DNA of 64,000 nt from NCBI GenBank assembly GCA_965153455.1, contig OZ234495.1, positions 8,242,875 to 8,306,874 on the forward strand, read 5' to 3'. The translations under genes and the position numbers were made by a program. A model generated the notes under the pieces. That model was not told the origin of the DNA, ran no database searches, and worked only from the letters and a program-made list of their open reading frames with translations. This document shows, one piece after another, positions 12,481-22,862 of the stretch. Positions within the stretch are counted from its first letter, which is position 1. Every line of letters begins with the position of its first letter. Origin of the DNA: Sphagnum compactum (taxonomy: Eukaryota > Bryophyta > Sphagnopsida > Sphagnales).

Positions 12481-14237
12481 CGGAGGTGCACTAGTTATGA
12501 TGTGTGGAAGAAATGAAGAACCCAACCAAGTGTAATAACCTACTAAAGAATCATTATGGTTTGTGCACATTGTAGGGCTATGGACACATGTTGTCTATAA
12601 CTTAAAAAAACATTATAGGGACTAAAGAAAATTGTTGATGACGCGCAATAGTGGTCTATGCACAAGTGGTAAAAAATGAATCAAAACAAAAATGAAAACA
12701 CCCATACATCTCAATAGCAAGGGGAATGAAGTTATCGCTTGATGTTTGTTCAACGTTTGATCATGTCTTCTCCTAAGTAGCCATCATTGTTGCATGGGTT
12801 GTCATCGTCAATGTTTGCTACACCATATATGTGCAAGTCAGATCAACAATGACGATGTCCATCAAGGTTCGGAAGCCATTTCAAATGATAAAGATATCCA
12901 TTTGTTGTTGTGTGTGACGAGGAGAAAGGTGGGAAACCTCCCTTTGAACATGTGCTCCACTCTCTATAATAATAACTGGCTGCAACAATATTTTTAAATG
13001 TCCTTTCCACTTTTAAGGAATATTGATGGACCTTAGCTTGAGAATATATTGACTAAGGAATTAAAAGTTTTGTGGCCTTTGCAAAGAGAAAGATTAATTT
13101 TATAGTAACAACGGGGGTGTTAAGGAAAAAAGAAATATAACAATAGTGTTTTTTTCTTCGGTTTGTCACGTTTTTGTTTGTCTTGAATGAACTTCAAATA
13201 GTAGACTAACTAATGAGTGGATGAGAAAGAAAGTGAGCGAAACCAAACTCTTTCGGGACCTACCATTGACAAACAAGAAGAAAAGAAATGTACACAAGAA
13301 AGAGAACATAAAATCCTAGTGCTTGTTTGGGTTGTGTGCTACCTATCGACTTTTGTTTTTTCACAACCTCCATAGGTTTCAAAACATCAACAAAACCTTT
13401 TTGCAAGAATTTTCTTTCTTTGTTTGGTTAGCTTAGATAGATTAGTTTACCCCATCATTAACCCCATCTTAATTTGAAGAAAAGGCGAGACCTTATTTGT
13501 GCCCAGAAAAAGAAAGAAGCAAGGTTTAGGGTTTCAGGGTAAGCATCCAAAATAATAATAATAATAATCATAATAAAGAGGAAAAGGCCATAGAAGTGGA
13601 TTGTATTGCTTGTAAAGCCATTTTTTCCAGGTAACTAATCCACTCAGGGGCCTATTTAAAAGACCTTTTTATTAAAGCATTTTTTCTCCCTTTTTCTGTC
13701 TAATCCCAAACATCGATAGGTTCTGGGACCTAGACAACAAGGAAAAGCAATTTATAATAATAACATTTGGTATTAAAGGGTCCTTCTAAAGCGAATATAG
13801 GCCAATGAAACATAAAATACAAACCTCGTTGGGGTACCCAACTAACCAGTCATCCTCGAATGTTGTAGTGCGTCCTCCAAGTGGGTGACGACATAATTAG
13901 CTTTTCACCACAAAATTAAGAAACTTTTGTGTGGCATTCCTTGTTCCGGGTCTTGCAAAACTAAGAACAAGGAGTGAAGTTTGTAATATTTCGATATTAA
14001 AATGTTTAGGTTTTTGTTGAATCCAATAGAGTAATGATTATGGCACCTAGGCCTATAGCGAAGTTAGGGTTTGGCCTTGGCATAATCCCTAGCAAAAGAC
14101 TCCTCGGAAAATTTCTTATTTTTTTCCTTTCGTTTTGTTTAATATTGTGTGATTGGCTTTGTAGATTTAGGATTGCTTTGTAGTGGTAGGTAATCTTTAA
14201 AAAGTGGGGCTAGTGTTCATAGTAGACATCCTACCTC
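12481..14237. other. Intergenic, no recognised gene
   Basis: A mildly less AT-rich stretch with a short (TAA)n run near 13552. The open frame at 12794-12997 carries no recognisable motif. It may be the unrecognisable leading part of the retroelement relic that follows. Confidence 0.4.
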
Positions 14238-15539
14238 ATGGGCACCAAACGTCCCATATACCCCAACTCATCACGTCTTTTCGAACCTCGTAATTCCCAT
14301 TGCCCATTTGCCTTATCATGCGCCACCACAAACTTATCCTCCACCTCATCCTCCACGCAAACCATAAACCACCCACTAGTTACCCCTCTCGTTCTAACAA
14401 ATCACACACCACTTATCGATCCCCAACCCTTTGTGTGAATGTGGGGTCCTAACTTTACATTTTCCCAAACCCCTTTGATCATGCACAACTAAAACATTTT
14501 CCCCCTCCCACTCTATTGGTCCCTATAGTTGCCTATGATCATATCCCCTAACCTACTCTCATCTTTTCAACATGCTCTCAACCTCCACCTCAACTTTTTG
14601 TGCCCCACTTGTGAGTGCCAATTTACTAGTTGAGGGTTAATTCGTCATGAACGTTCCTGTTAAACATCCAATTCATCTAATCCAAACCCTTGTGATCATC
14701 TCGGCTCAACATCGTTCTTTGCTCCCACCTTACCTGCATCAACTTGGACATGGGGTTTCATCATTGGATGTCTTCAGGTCCTTTCATTTAGGCCTTTGTC
14801 GTTCTCAATTATACAATTGCATCCCCATCGTTCTATGGCATGATGTACAAATGACATTTCATACAAGTGGCATTTCATTTTCCATTATATAAGCTAGCGC
14901 ATGACCTATATAATGTGATAGCTTGACATTTGCTTTTCTTGCTACCCCAATGGTGTCTTGCTTTGCCCCTTCGTGGTAGGGTGACAAGGCATAGGGAAAC
15001 ACATATTCGATTTAAGCACTTTCTAGTAGACAACTGGGAAAATTTGCAAGAGAAGCTTTTTTTGTGGACCTAAGCTTTGGTGGCTAGTTCAAGTTTAATC
15101 CTTCTTCCCCAACATGATCCCCCAATTCATAAATGTTTGCTTCGCAATTTAACTCTTAGGTTTGTAGGGGAATACTCTCGGATAGCTTGCGCTTTGGCAC
15201 CATTTTCTCCTACACCCATGTCCTCTGATACCACCTCAGCTCTCACCACATTACACCTTAAATCATATGCTACTTCTTACTTTTCCTCAGATACTACGAG
15301 CCAAACTAAGACTTCAAGCTTTCTTTTAATTCCTTCAAGTTGGCGTTCCAATGCATATCACATTTATCAACAAGTGGTCCTTTTAGGATGGTTTTTGAAC
15401 ACCTTTGAAACTATTTTCACCTAGAAGATTGAACGAATGGATACCCTCCAATTTTGTTCTCATATTGGACAACGTCACATTCCACCGCAAATTGTAAGTG
15501 TCTTTAAAGCGGCCCACCTTTTAACCATGATTAAGCCTT
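14238..15539 (+). pseudogene. Decayed non-LTR retroelement, N-terminal part
   Basis: Broken + strand frames here read as the region ahead of a reverse transcriptase. A zinc-finger motif lies at 14601-14660: CPTC, then a finger body with a stop codon in it, then RHERSC (Cys-x2-Cys-x11-His-x3-Cys). Further pieces at 14647-14892 and 15077-15424 belong to the same reading, and the coding sense continues in another frame as PPQIVSVFKAAHLLTMIKPS at 15480-15541. The sense resumes without loss at 17083 as SGGVRPI, so an inserted element splits one ancestral open frame. Many stops and frameshifts make it non-functional. The 5' limit is uncertain. Confidence 0.5.
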
Positions 15540-17079
15540 CATTAGAAAAAAATTTGGTTTTTGCCATGTGGCAGTTTGAACCTTATTTCATTATTCATTA
15601 TTATTAATGAAAATGTAATTTAAGATCAATAAAACTTTGACACATGTTTAATAAATAATGGGCAAGGCAAGGCCATGTGTCAATTATGCATTTGCTTGTG
15701 TAGGGCTAGGTTAGATAAGTAGGTTAAAAATAATCCAATTTTGTGTTTGGGTTTAACATTTAAGGTTGAGCCTCTTTCATTGGCTCATCCCAAATTGCAT
15801 TTGTGAACAAAACCAATGCACCTACTTATATAGTGTGCACGTTTGGAATGGAAGGCAAAAAATATGGGATGAAAAAATTTGTTGCAAATGCAACCAATGT
15901 AATTGTAACTTACATGCAACTATTACATGGTACTTATGCCATATCAACCTAGTTTACATATTATATATATTAATTATATATAAGTAATAAATGTTAATAG
16001 GCAATAATAATTAGTAATGTTATCATATTATGACATAACTTAAACTAATAGCTAACTTATGTCAATATTTAACTTAGGCTAAGGTATCTATAGGGTAATT
16101 AATGTATAATAATATAATATAATACAAAAATTATATATTTAAAAATAAAAAAATAATATTCACTGTTAATGAATTAATAAAATTATAATAAAACTAAAAT
16201 ATAGATATTGAATAATCAAGATATTAATATTAGAATTTAATAGATTAATAAATTAAAATATTCTAAAATAATAGTTCTAATTATTAAATTATACTAGTAA
16301 TAATATGCATAATTATAATGAAAATTTCATAGATATGATGGATTGTAATGATTAATTGTATTATAATGTAATTATTAAGCCTATGTTAGTAGCTAGCTTA
16401 GTCTAGGGCATTTAGAGGTCAGAGTAACATACTAACCATAGGTATTATAACATAATTAAAAAATTATGAATATTTACAACAACTTAATTTAGCCTAATTT
16501 GGTTTGACCATGTTTAATTTAACTTTGATTAGTTTAGCCATGTTAATTTATCATTTTAATTAATTTAACCATTATTAGTTTAACTTATTTGTTAGTTTAA
16601 TAATCATTAATTTAGCCTTCTAGTTAATTTAATTAAGTTTGGTTTAGTTAACATGGGTTTAATTTAGTATTAAAGGTATATCACTAGTAGAAACACCCCA
16701 TTTTTTGACTTGTCTTAGGCGACTAAAAGTGTCTTTTGCGACTATTTTTGATCAAAAATAGTCGCAAAAGACACTTTTAGTCGCCTAAGACAAGTCGAAA
16801 AATGGGGTTTTTTTATTAGTGATAATACTATTATACATAACATATGTAAGTAGATTGGGTATACTAAATGAAGTATGTATTAGCTTAAATTGTTATTTTT
16901 ATGACATGTCCATTTTGTACACCATTAGTTACATGTTAATTGCACACACAATCGTATGGCCCAAAAATTATACGGTATCAATTTTGTAGTTACAAGCATA
17001 ATTAATCTAGTTGTAAACAACAATTAGTTGCACATGGTTGCATAGTGATTCGTTATAGATGACAAGATTTCTTTTAGTG
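15540..17079. mobile_element. CACTA-like non-autonomous DNA transposon, 1,540 bp
   Basis: The element starts CATTAGAAAAAAATTTGG and ends TTTCTTTTAGTG. The complement of the right end starts CACTAAAAGAAATCTTG, so the termini match at about 13 of 18 positions and show the CACTA signature with one change on the left. It is flanked by CTT on both sides (15537-15539 and 17080-17082), the 3-bp duplication typical of CACTA elements. Removing it together with one CTT restores an in-frame KPSGGVRPI join in the surrounding reverse-transcriptase relic, which independently supports these borders. The interior is very AT-rich without coding capacity and contains the fold-back at 16679-16824. Confidence 0.65.
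16679..16824. mobile_element. 146-bp fold-back MITE-like palindrome
   Basis: The two 57-bp arms (16695-16751 and 16752-16808) are exact complements apart from one base and meet at GATC with no spacer. Pairing continues outward through CACTAGTAGAAA on the left and TTATTAGTG on the right, with a few wobble pairs and one mismatch, to TATCAC and GTGATA. The CACTA-style ends suggest a miniature CACTA relative. The flanking triplets TAT and ATA do not form an exact target duplication. The transcript would be a perfect long hairpin and thus a plausible small-RNA source, which is inference. Confidence 0.75.
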
Positions 17080-17082
17080 CTT

Positions 17083-19286
17083 CAGGTGGAGTTCGTCCCA
17101 TTATAGTGGGGGAAACATTGTATTAGTTCATAAGCTGCACTTTATGCTTTCAATTTCATGGTGCCTTTGCAACACATTTATCCCCACACCAATTTGGAGT
17201 TATAATTATGGGCTGTTGTGAAATAGTAATCTATAACATTAGGTTCCCCTTGGACCTTCACCTTGACTAGGTTGTTTTTTAGTTAGATGTGGCAAATGCC
17301 TTCAATTTAATGTTAAAAGGGGTCATATTTGTGCAATAGGTCGGGACATCATACAACTCATCTCCTTTGTTCGTGCATTCTATGCATTTGTGTCTCCCAT
17401 GTTTTACAGTCATCATAATTGTGAAGGCGATGTCATAATCATCCCATATACCATGGGAACCCATTAAGGTGATCCTTAGGGGCAGAACATTATTCGTTTT
17501 ACCCCATTTTAAGGTTTACATTCTACAACTAGTCATTTCCCTTCTTGTCTATTTTTATCCATTGTAGATGACACTCACATCATAAGTCCCCCTTCAATTG
17601 TATCATCTCCATATGAACATTTCCAGACCGAACTTTGTGCAATAGGTCTTTTTATCCAACCTTATAAATGTGTAACATGGTCACCCTCTAGCCTACCACT
17701 GAACTTCAACACCCCATCCTAGTTTACCACCCCATTAGAAGAAATTAAAGTTTTAAGGGTTCTATTGGGCAACTCAAATTTCACACCATTTCTCATCAAA
17801 GATGCCCTGTTAAAGGATGTTCGACATGTGAACCTTATCTTTAGAATGGGTGATGTTCAGGTAGCTTTTGGAATTCTAACTCGTTGGTTCATACAACACC
17901 CATTGTATCTTTTACAATGCACACCTCCATTTTCCACTTTCACATAATCCCGTATTTCTTTTTATTCTTCCCTCCTTAAAATGTTTTGATGCCTTTTGGG
18001 TCCAAGATCCTTCGATAGCCCAGAAAGACCTTTAGTTCATAAATAAGTTTATTTCCCAATAACTTTCGATGGCGTCGAGCTCATATTGACAATCACCATC
18101 GCCTTAGTAGCCTATTTAAGGAGTTGGGCCTTTATCATTTCAATCATAGCTATTAGGTTTATGGTTGATCAATGTCCCTTCCTTCTTGAAGCCTTAACAT
18201 GAGTCAACAACAACACATTTCCTTTTCAACAACATCTCAAGGCGACATGTGATCTTCTACCACCCCCAACCCATGTGCATCTTCCTCCATTTAAATAATT
18301 CATCGAGCAACAAATGGTTCAATTTCAAAATCCCATTTTAGAGCTTTGCACCATCGTTCCCTTTTTAACATGTTTTTGATGGGATATTTGAAGCCCATTA
18401 TGCCCAAATTTTACCATCTTTTGGCCCAAGGGCGGGCGCTTATAGCTCAACCAATTTTTTGAACCTTTCGATTATTTTCTTTAGTTTTATACACAACACT
18501 TCATACACGAGGACTACCCCATCCTTCAATTGCACGTATCCCTTGATGTGTGCGCACACATTTCATTGAACCTACGGGTATCTACCTCTTACGTTGCGTT
18601 CATAGCAACAAACACATTAGAACCCTTGATGGAATTTGTGATACCTTTGTTGCCATTGCACGAAATGTTGGCTTCAATGTGGGATGATAACAATTACATG
18701 CACTTCCTTTGACCACATTCAACTCTTCTTGTCAATGAGTTGACATTGTGTTCACTAAATATGGCATTCGCACCCTAGCTGATGTTGTTATTGTCGACCC
18801 AATGTGAGTGGATTTACTTCCTCAATCTTGTGCAACTTAAGGATTTGTCGCCCCCAGTGCAGTTCAAGCCAAGGAAAGGAATTATCACAACCAACACCCC
18901 ACTGATCAATTCCTTTATTTAGCAATTGAGGTATTTGGTTGCTTACACAAACATGCCAATGTGTTTTTACATTATTGTGCTAATGCCATTTGGAACTTGA
19001 AAATGCTAAAGGGCCTTCATATTTTTACCTTGGTCATTTTTCTTTGTCAAAAAATTTCAATCACATTACAAAAGATGCAAGCGTCCTCCATCTTAAGTTG
19101 AATAATAGTCATAGGCTTAGCTACTCTTGATTTCCATTTCTTTAGGACACACCTCTTATCACCATGGCTAATTTATTGCAAGCCGCCAGTTTTTGACATA
19201 AACATATGGCCGACCTACCATAGGGGGTCAGTTCTAGACATGGAGAGATTTTGACATTTATGTTGAACCAATTTGATGTCCAATAA
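17083..19286 (+). pseudogene. Decayed non-LTR retroelement, RT and C-terminal part
   Basis: This continues the frame interrupted at 15539. In order it shows SGGVRPIIVGET (fingers), HQFGV, LDVANAFN (motif A, catalytic Asp codon 17286-17288), SIVDDTHII (motif C; the Asp-Asp codons are 17567-17572, in a VDD form), then KCVTWSP, EIKVLRVLLG, VQVAFGILTRW and FPFQQHL near 18220. Downstream, VDIVFTKYGIRTLADVVIVD (from 18739) and QAKERNYHNQHPTDQFLYLA suggest a PD-(D/E)XK-like nuclease region of the kind that follows RT in early-branching non-LTR elements. The nuclease reading is tentative. Frequent stops and frame changes show an old, dead copy. Confidence 0.55.
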
Positions 19287-19763
19287 CTTCTCCCTTTTCA
19301 TTTTTTTAACTCCTTTGTACATTTAAAAAATTTACGATGTGTTTTTAACAAAGCTATACGAGATTTGAATACAAATAAGATTCCTCCTTTTTTTCTTAGG
19401 AGGATATTGACAAATGTGTAAGGTGACCTCCAAATAACTACCAAGACATTTCTTGGAACATGACTTTGCGATATTATTTCTTCATGTAATGCCTCCCGTT
19501 TTATTCCAAAGGAGGCTTCATCTATAAAGCTTTTGTTTTTCTACCATGGGTTACCTTGTCAACTCATCCCAAGTCTATTTTGAGCCTAATAAAGAAGCCC
19601 CATGATAAATAAAATATTATGCACCTCTTTTATGATGCATCTTTGACCTTTTTGGATCCATAATTTCATTTCTTTCACTATTTTTTCCACCCCCCCCCAT
19701 CTTTACAAGTTTGAAGATGTAAAACTTGCCAAACTTTACATTCCAATTTTAAAAAAAAGAAAA
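19287..19763. other. Intergenic between retroelement relic and tandem array
   Basis: No gene or repeat recognised. A short C-run lies near 19691. Confidence 0.4.
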
Positions 19764-20313
19764 AGGAAAAAAAAGGGGTTGCCTCTCCTATTTCTTTCTA
19801 GAAACTCAAAGGGAAGAATGGAGTTGGGGGGAGGGGGAAGCTGGTAAGTAAAAGAAGGTACGACTTTTAGAAAATTGGGGGTTGCCCATCCCATTTCTTT
19901 CCAGAAACGCAAGAGAAAGAAGGGCCCTCGTGCTGGTAAGTAAAAGAAGGTAAAAAATTTCGGAAAATTCGGGGTTGTTCCTCCCATTTCTTGTCAGAAA
20001 CGCAAAAGAAAGAAGAAGGGGGGGGGGGGGGGCGGGGTGGTGAAAGTAAAAGAAGGTACAATTTCGGAAAATTCGCGGTTATCCCTACCACCCATTTCTT
20101 GCCGGAATCGCAAAAGAAAGAAGTGGGGCGGGAGGGGTGAAAGTAAAAGAAGGTACAACTTTCGGAAGGTTCAGGGTTATCCCTCCCATTTCTTTCCAGG
20201 AACGCAAAAGAAAGAAGAGGGGCGGCTGTGGTTAAAGTAAAAGAAGGTACGACTGTAGGGAAAAGGCAAAAGAAAGAAGGGGGGCCCAGCGCTAAAGGAA
20301 AAAGATGGTACGA
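19764..20313. repeat. Six-unit tandem array, about 90-100 bp per unit
   Basis: Units repeat a GGTTGTCCCTCCCATTTCTT-like block, then CCAGAAACGCAAAAGAAAGAAG, a G-rich tract, and GTAAAAGAAGGTACGACTTT. Approximate unit starts are 19764, 19862, 19958, 20055, 20158 and 20252, the last truncated. A G-run of 15 sits at 20018-20032. Open frames on both strands across the array (for example 19867-20388 on minus) are periodic by-products. The array stops just before the PP2C upstream region. Confidence 0.8.
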
Positions 20314-20922
20314 CTTTTGTGTACAAGAGAGGACGAAACTAACCAATGCGCAGTGTCGCGAAACAGTCACCCAATGTGAACGGGGCACGAAAACCCTAGC
20401 TCACCGCGCCACCACGAAACTCTGCTGTGCTGCCCTCTCTGCTCCTCTCTCTGCCCCACCACTGCGAGCACTGAAGGACGAGGGAAGATCGTGCGCGCGA
20501 AGGAGGAAATGAAGGAAGGAACAACGAGAGCCGCAATGGCGAAAGAAGGATAATAGACCGTCGATAGTCATCGGAAGTTTTCGAAGGAGTTTCTCAGCAA
20601 AGGAGAGAGGAGAAGTAGCTTCCTTTTTTTCTGGAAGCTGCTTTTGCAAAACATACAGTCGGACGGACGGACTGACGGACGGCTGGAGGTAGCGAGAGAT
20701 TACGCACCTTTCAAGGCTTCGGCTGCTTTCCTTCCATAAAGCCGAGAGGAAGGGAAAGGATTTGTTTTAGGAACTTTTTATCTGAAGGTGCGTGCACATT
20801 CGACCCTACAACTCCTGGAGAAGTGGATTTCTGTTGTTTTCTCTCCAAATCGCAGAAGCCGGTGTTTCTTCAACTCGTTTTTGTTTTTGCAACTGTGCGG
20901 TTTTCGTCGTCGTCGCTTTCAG
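20314..20922 (+). promoter_or_regulatory. PP2C upstream and putative 5' leader region
   Basis: This block is markedly richer in G+C than its flanks and ends in a pyrimidine-rich leader-like stretch. A telo-box, AAACCCTA, lies at 20391-20398, a motif common in promoters of plant growth and translation genes. No clear TATA box was found. The block is followed at 20923 by GTACGA after CAG, a possible splice donor. Assignment to the PP2C gene rests on position and composition. Confidence 0.4.
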
Positions 20923-21701
20923 GTACGACTTGAGTTCTTGAACGAGATCGTTTTTTCCCGATTCTTTTGTTGATGTGAGCATGATGTATCTGAGAAAGAG
21001 AGAGAGAGAGTCTAGTTTCCTTCCTTGAAGGCGTGCTTCAGTAGTGTGTTTGACGAAGTCAAAACAATGAGAAGGTGAAGAAGAAGCAGAGGCAGAAGAA
21101 GAAGTGGTGGAGTTCTTTAGTAGAGGGAATAATATCCTGTGCAATGATCTTGAGCACATCTTACCATCCGATGATGATACACTTTGCTTTGATGAAGTGC
21201 GCTTCCCAGACTGTTTCCACTGCCCCCTCCCTTGTGCTTGTTTCTTCAGTAGGTGTTGACGAAGACAAGCCATGATTAGATGAAGAAATCTTTATTTGAT
21301 CGACGATTTTTTTCCCCCCCTTCTGTAAGAATCCAAGCACATCTTATTACTTTCTGATGACACATACTCCATAGGACTTAGTGTGCACAAGCTGCTTTGC
21401 CATGTGGAAGTCCAAGAGGTTTGCTTAGTTATTATTGGTGGAGACACCATCGTGGGCATGAAAGTTATCTGAGCAGTTCTTGCAAACCAGTTTGTGCATA
21501 AGTGCAGCTTATCATGCAACTGTGGTCTGACATCGGTCTCTACTGTGTCCCAGAGGCATGGTTGAGCTGGCCACAAAGAATAAATTCTGCAAAGCATTTG
21601 AAGCAAATCTGCTTCATACATGTGAAAATTTCATAAGTCTGTTTCATGTGTTTCTGAAGCTGCAAAGCAAATGTTTTGTTGTTTTGTTTTCTCATGAGCA
21701 G
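20923..21701 (+). other. Candidate 5'-UTR intron of the PP2C gene
   Basis: A possible donor CAG/GTACGA (intron from 20923) pairs with a possible acceptor after a T-rich tract, TTTTGTTTTCTCATGAGCAG, ending at 21701. The remaining leader to 22004 would carry upstream start codons, including one at 21769 opening a 60-codon frame. Both sites are guesses; a short alternative acceptor near 21917 is also possible. Confidence 0.3.
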
Positions 21702-22004
21702 CTGTAGGAGAGAGCCCTGACAACTAGGAAGCCACTATTTTTGTTACAAACAACAAATGGAGGGATAGATGTATGCAAAGCAAAGGAGGCTCTTTTATTC
21801 CACTGATGTATTGAAGAAGTCCTCTGACAACGCCCTACCACATCAAGCTCAACAGAGATGCAGAAAAAGCCATTGCTCCAGCACACAAACACAAGGTTGT
21901 GGTGGTCAATGCTTTGTCAGAGTCAGGTTGTTTGAGAAATTGGGGACGTAGCTGTGAGCCTGACTGTGCTGTTAGCATACATCACATTGGTCACGACTGA
22001 AACC

Positions 22005-22862
22005 ATGAGTTATCCAAACAGTGACCCTTCTTCTCCCGAAGAAGAAAGCATCATCCATCCTGAAAGTGGGGGTGAGAAGTACGCGAAGTTCAGCTATGGA
22101 TATTCAAGCTACAAGGGTAAGCGGTTTTCCATGGAGGATTTCCATGCTACCAAGATTGAATCAATTAACGGTCAGGAAATTGGGTTGTTTGGAGTTTTTG
22201 ATGGACATGGTGGTTCCCGAGCAGCAGAGTATTTGCAGAAACACCTCTTTGAGAACTTGCTGAAGCATCCTAAATTTCTTGATGACACTAAGTCAGTCAT
22301 AACTGAGGTGTACTTGAAAACAGACCAAGATTATTTAAAAGATGAAAAGAACCAAAACAGGGATGCAGGGTCAACAGCTTCTACTGCTGTCTTGGTGGGG
22401 GACCATTTGCTGGTTGCCAATGTTGGTGATTCCAGGGCTGTGATCTGCAAAGGTGGTGTGGCAGTTGCTCTCTCAACTGATCACAAACCAAACCAAACCG
22501 ATGAGCGGCAACGAATTGAGAATGCAGGAGGTGTTGTGATGTGGGCTGGCACTTGGCGGGTAGGAGGTATTCTTGCTGTATCCCGTGCCTTTGGTGACCG
22601 GCTGTTGAAGCAATATGTGGTGGCTGATCCTGAGATTCAGGAGGATACAATTGAGAAGGGAGTTGATTTCCTGGTTCTGGCCAGTGATGGACTATGGGAT
22701 GTGGTGTCAAATGAGGATGCAGTGGCAATTGTTGCGGATATCTTAAAGGCTGAGGAGGCTGATGCTGAGGAGGCTGCCAACAAGCTCACAAAGGAAGCCT
22801 ATCGCAAAGGAAGTGCTGACAACATCACTTGTCTGATTGTGCGTTTCAATCACAACAATTAA
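22005..22862 (+). CDS. Protein phosphatase 2C, plant PP2C59-like clade
   Basis: This encodes a 285-residue Mg2+/Mn2+-dependent serine/threonine phosphatase of the PPM family. All core motifs are in order: KRFSMEDFH (residues 39-47), FGVFDGHGG (62-70), DAGSTASTA (120-128), [10 protein letters not shown] (138-146 region), DHKP (159-162), [36 protein letters not shown] (225-236) and GSADNITC (269-276). The metal-binding Asp residues D45, D66, D228 and D272 are present. Most of the length matches the small Arabidopsis PP2C59/WIN2-type enzymes, including the MSYPN-like N terminus, so 22005 is the start; the frame extends upstream only from a GTG. There is no signal peptide or membrane segment, so it is expected to be cytosolic or nuclear. 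Unlike relatives, which as I recall have coding introns, the whole coding region is one exon. It could be a retrocopy, but it is intact and conserved. The exact substrate is unknown. Confidence 0.93.
   Translation: MSYPNSDPSSPEEESIIHPESGGEKYAKFSYGYSSYKGKRFSMEDFHATKIESINGQEIGLFGVFDGHGGSRAAEYLQKHLFENLLKHPKFLDDTKSVITEVYLKTDQDYLKDEKNQNRDAGSTASTAVLVGDHLLVANVGDSRAVICKGGVAVALSTDHKPNQTDERQRIENAGGVVMWAGTWRVGGILAVSRAFGDRLLKQYVVADPEIQEDTIEKGVDFLVLASDGLWDVVSNEDAVAIVADILKAEEADAEEAANKLTKEAYRKGSADNITCLIVRFNHNN

Noticed and set aside
19867-20388. 173-codon minus frame with Pro/Ser/Phe repeats
   Set aside because: It is a translation of the tandem array at 19764-20313; periodicity explains it.
20806-21273. 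155-codon minus frame across the PP2C leader region
   Set aside because: It is Ser/Lys-rich, matches no family I know, and overlaps the leader and candidate intron of the sense gene.
21954-22004. 17-codon N-terminal extension of the PP2C frame
   Set aside because: It opens with GTG, not ATG, and the family-like N terminus starts at the ATG at 22005.
22381-22728. 115-codon minus frame inside the PP2C gene
   Set aside because: It is antisense to a strongly conserved coding exon and has no motif of its own.
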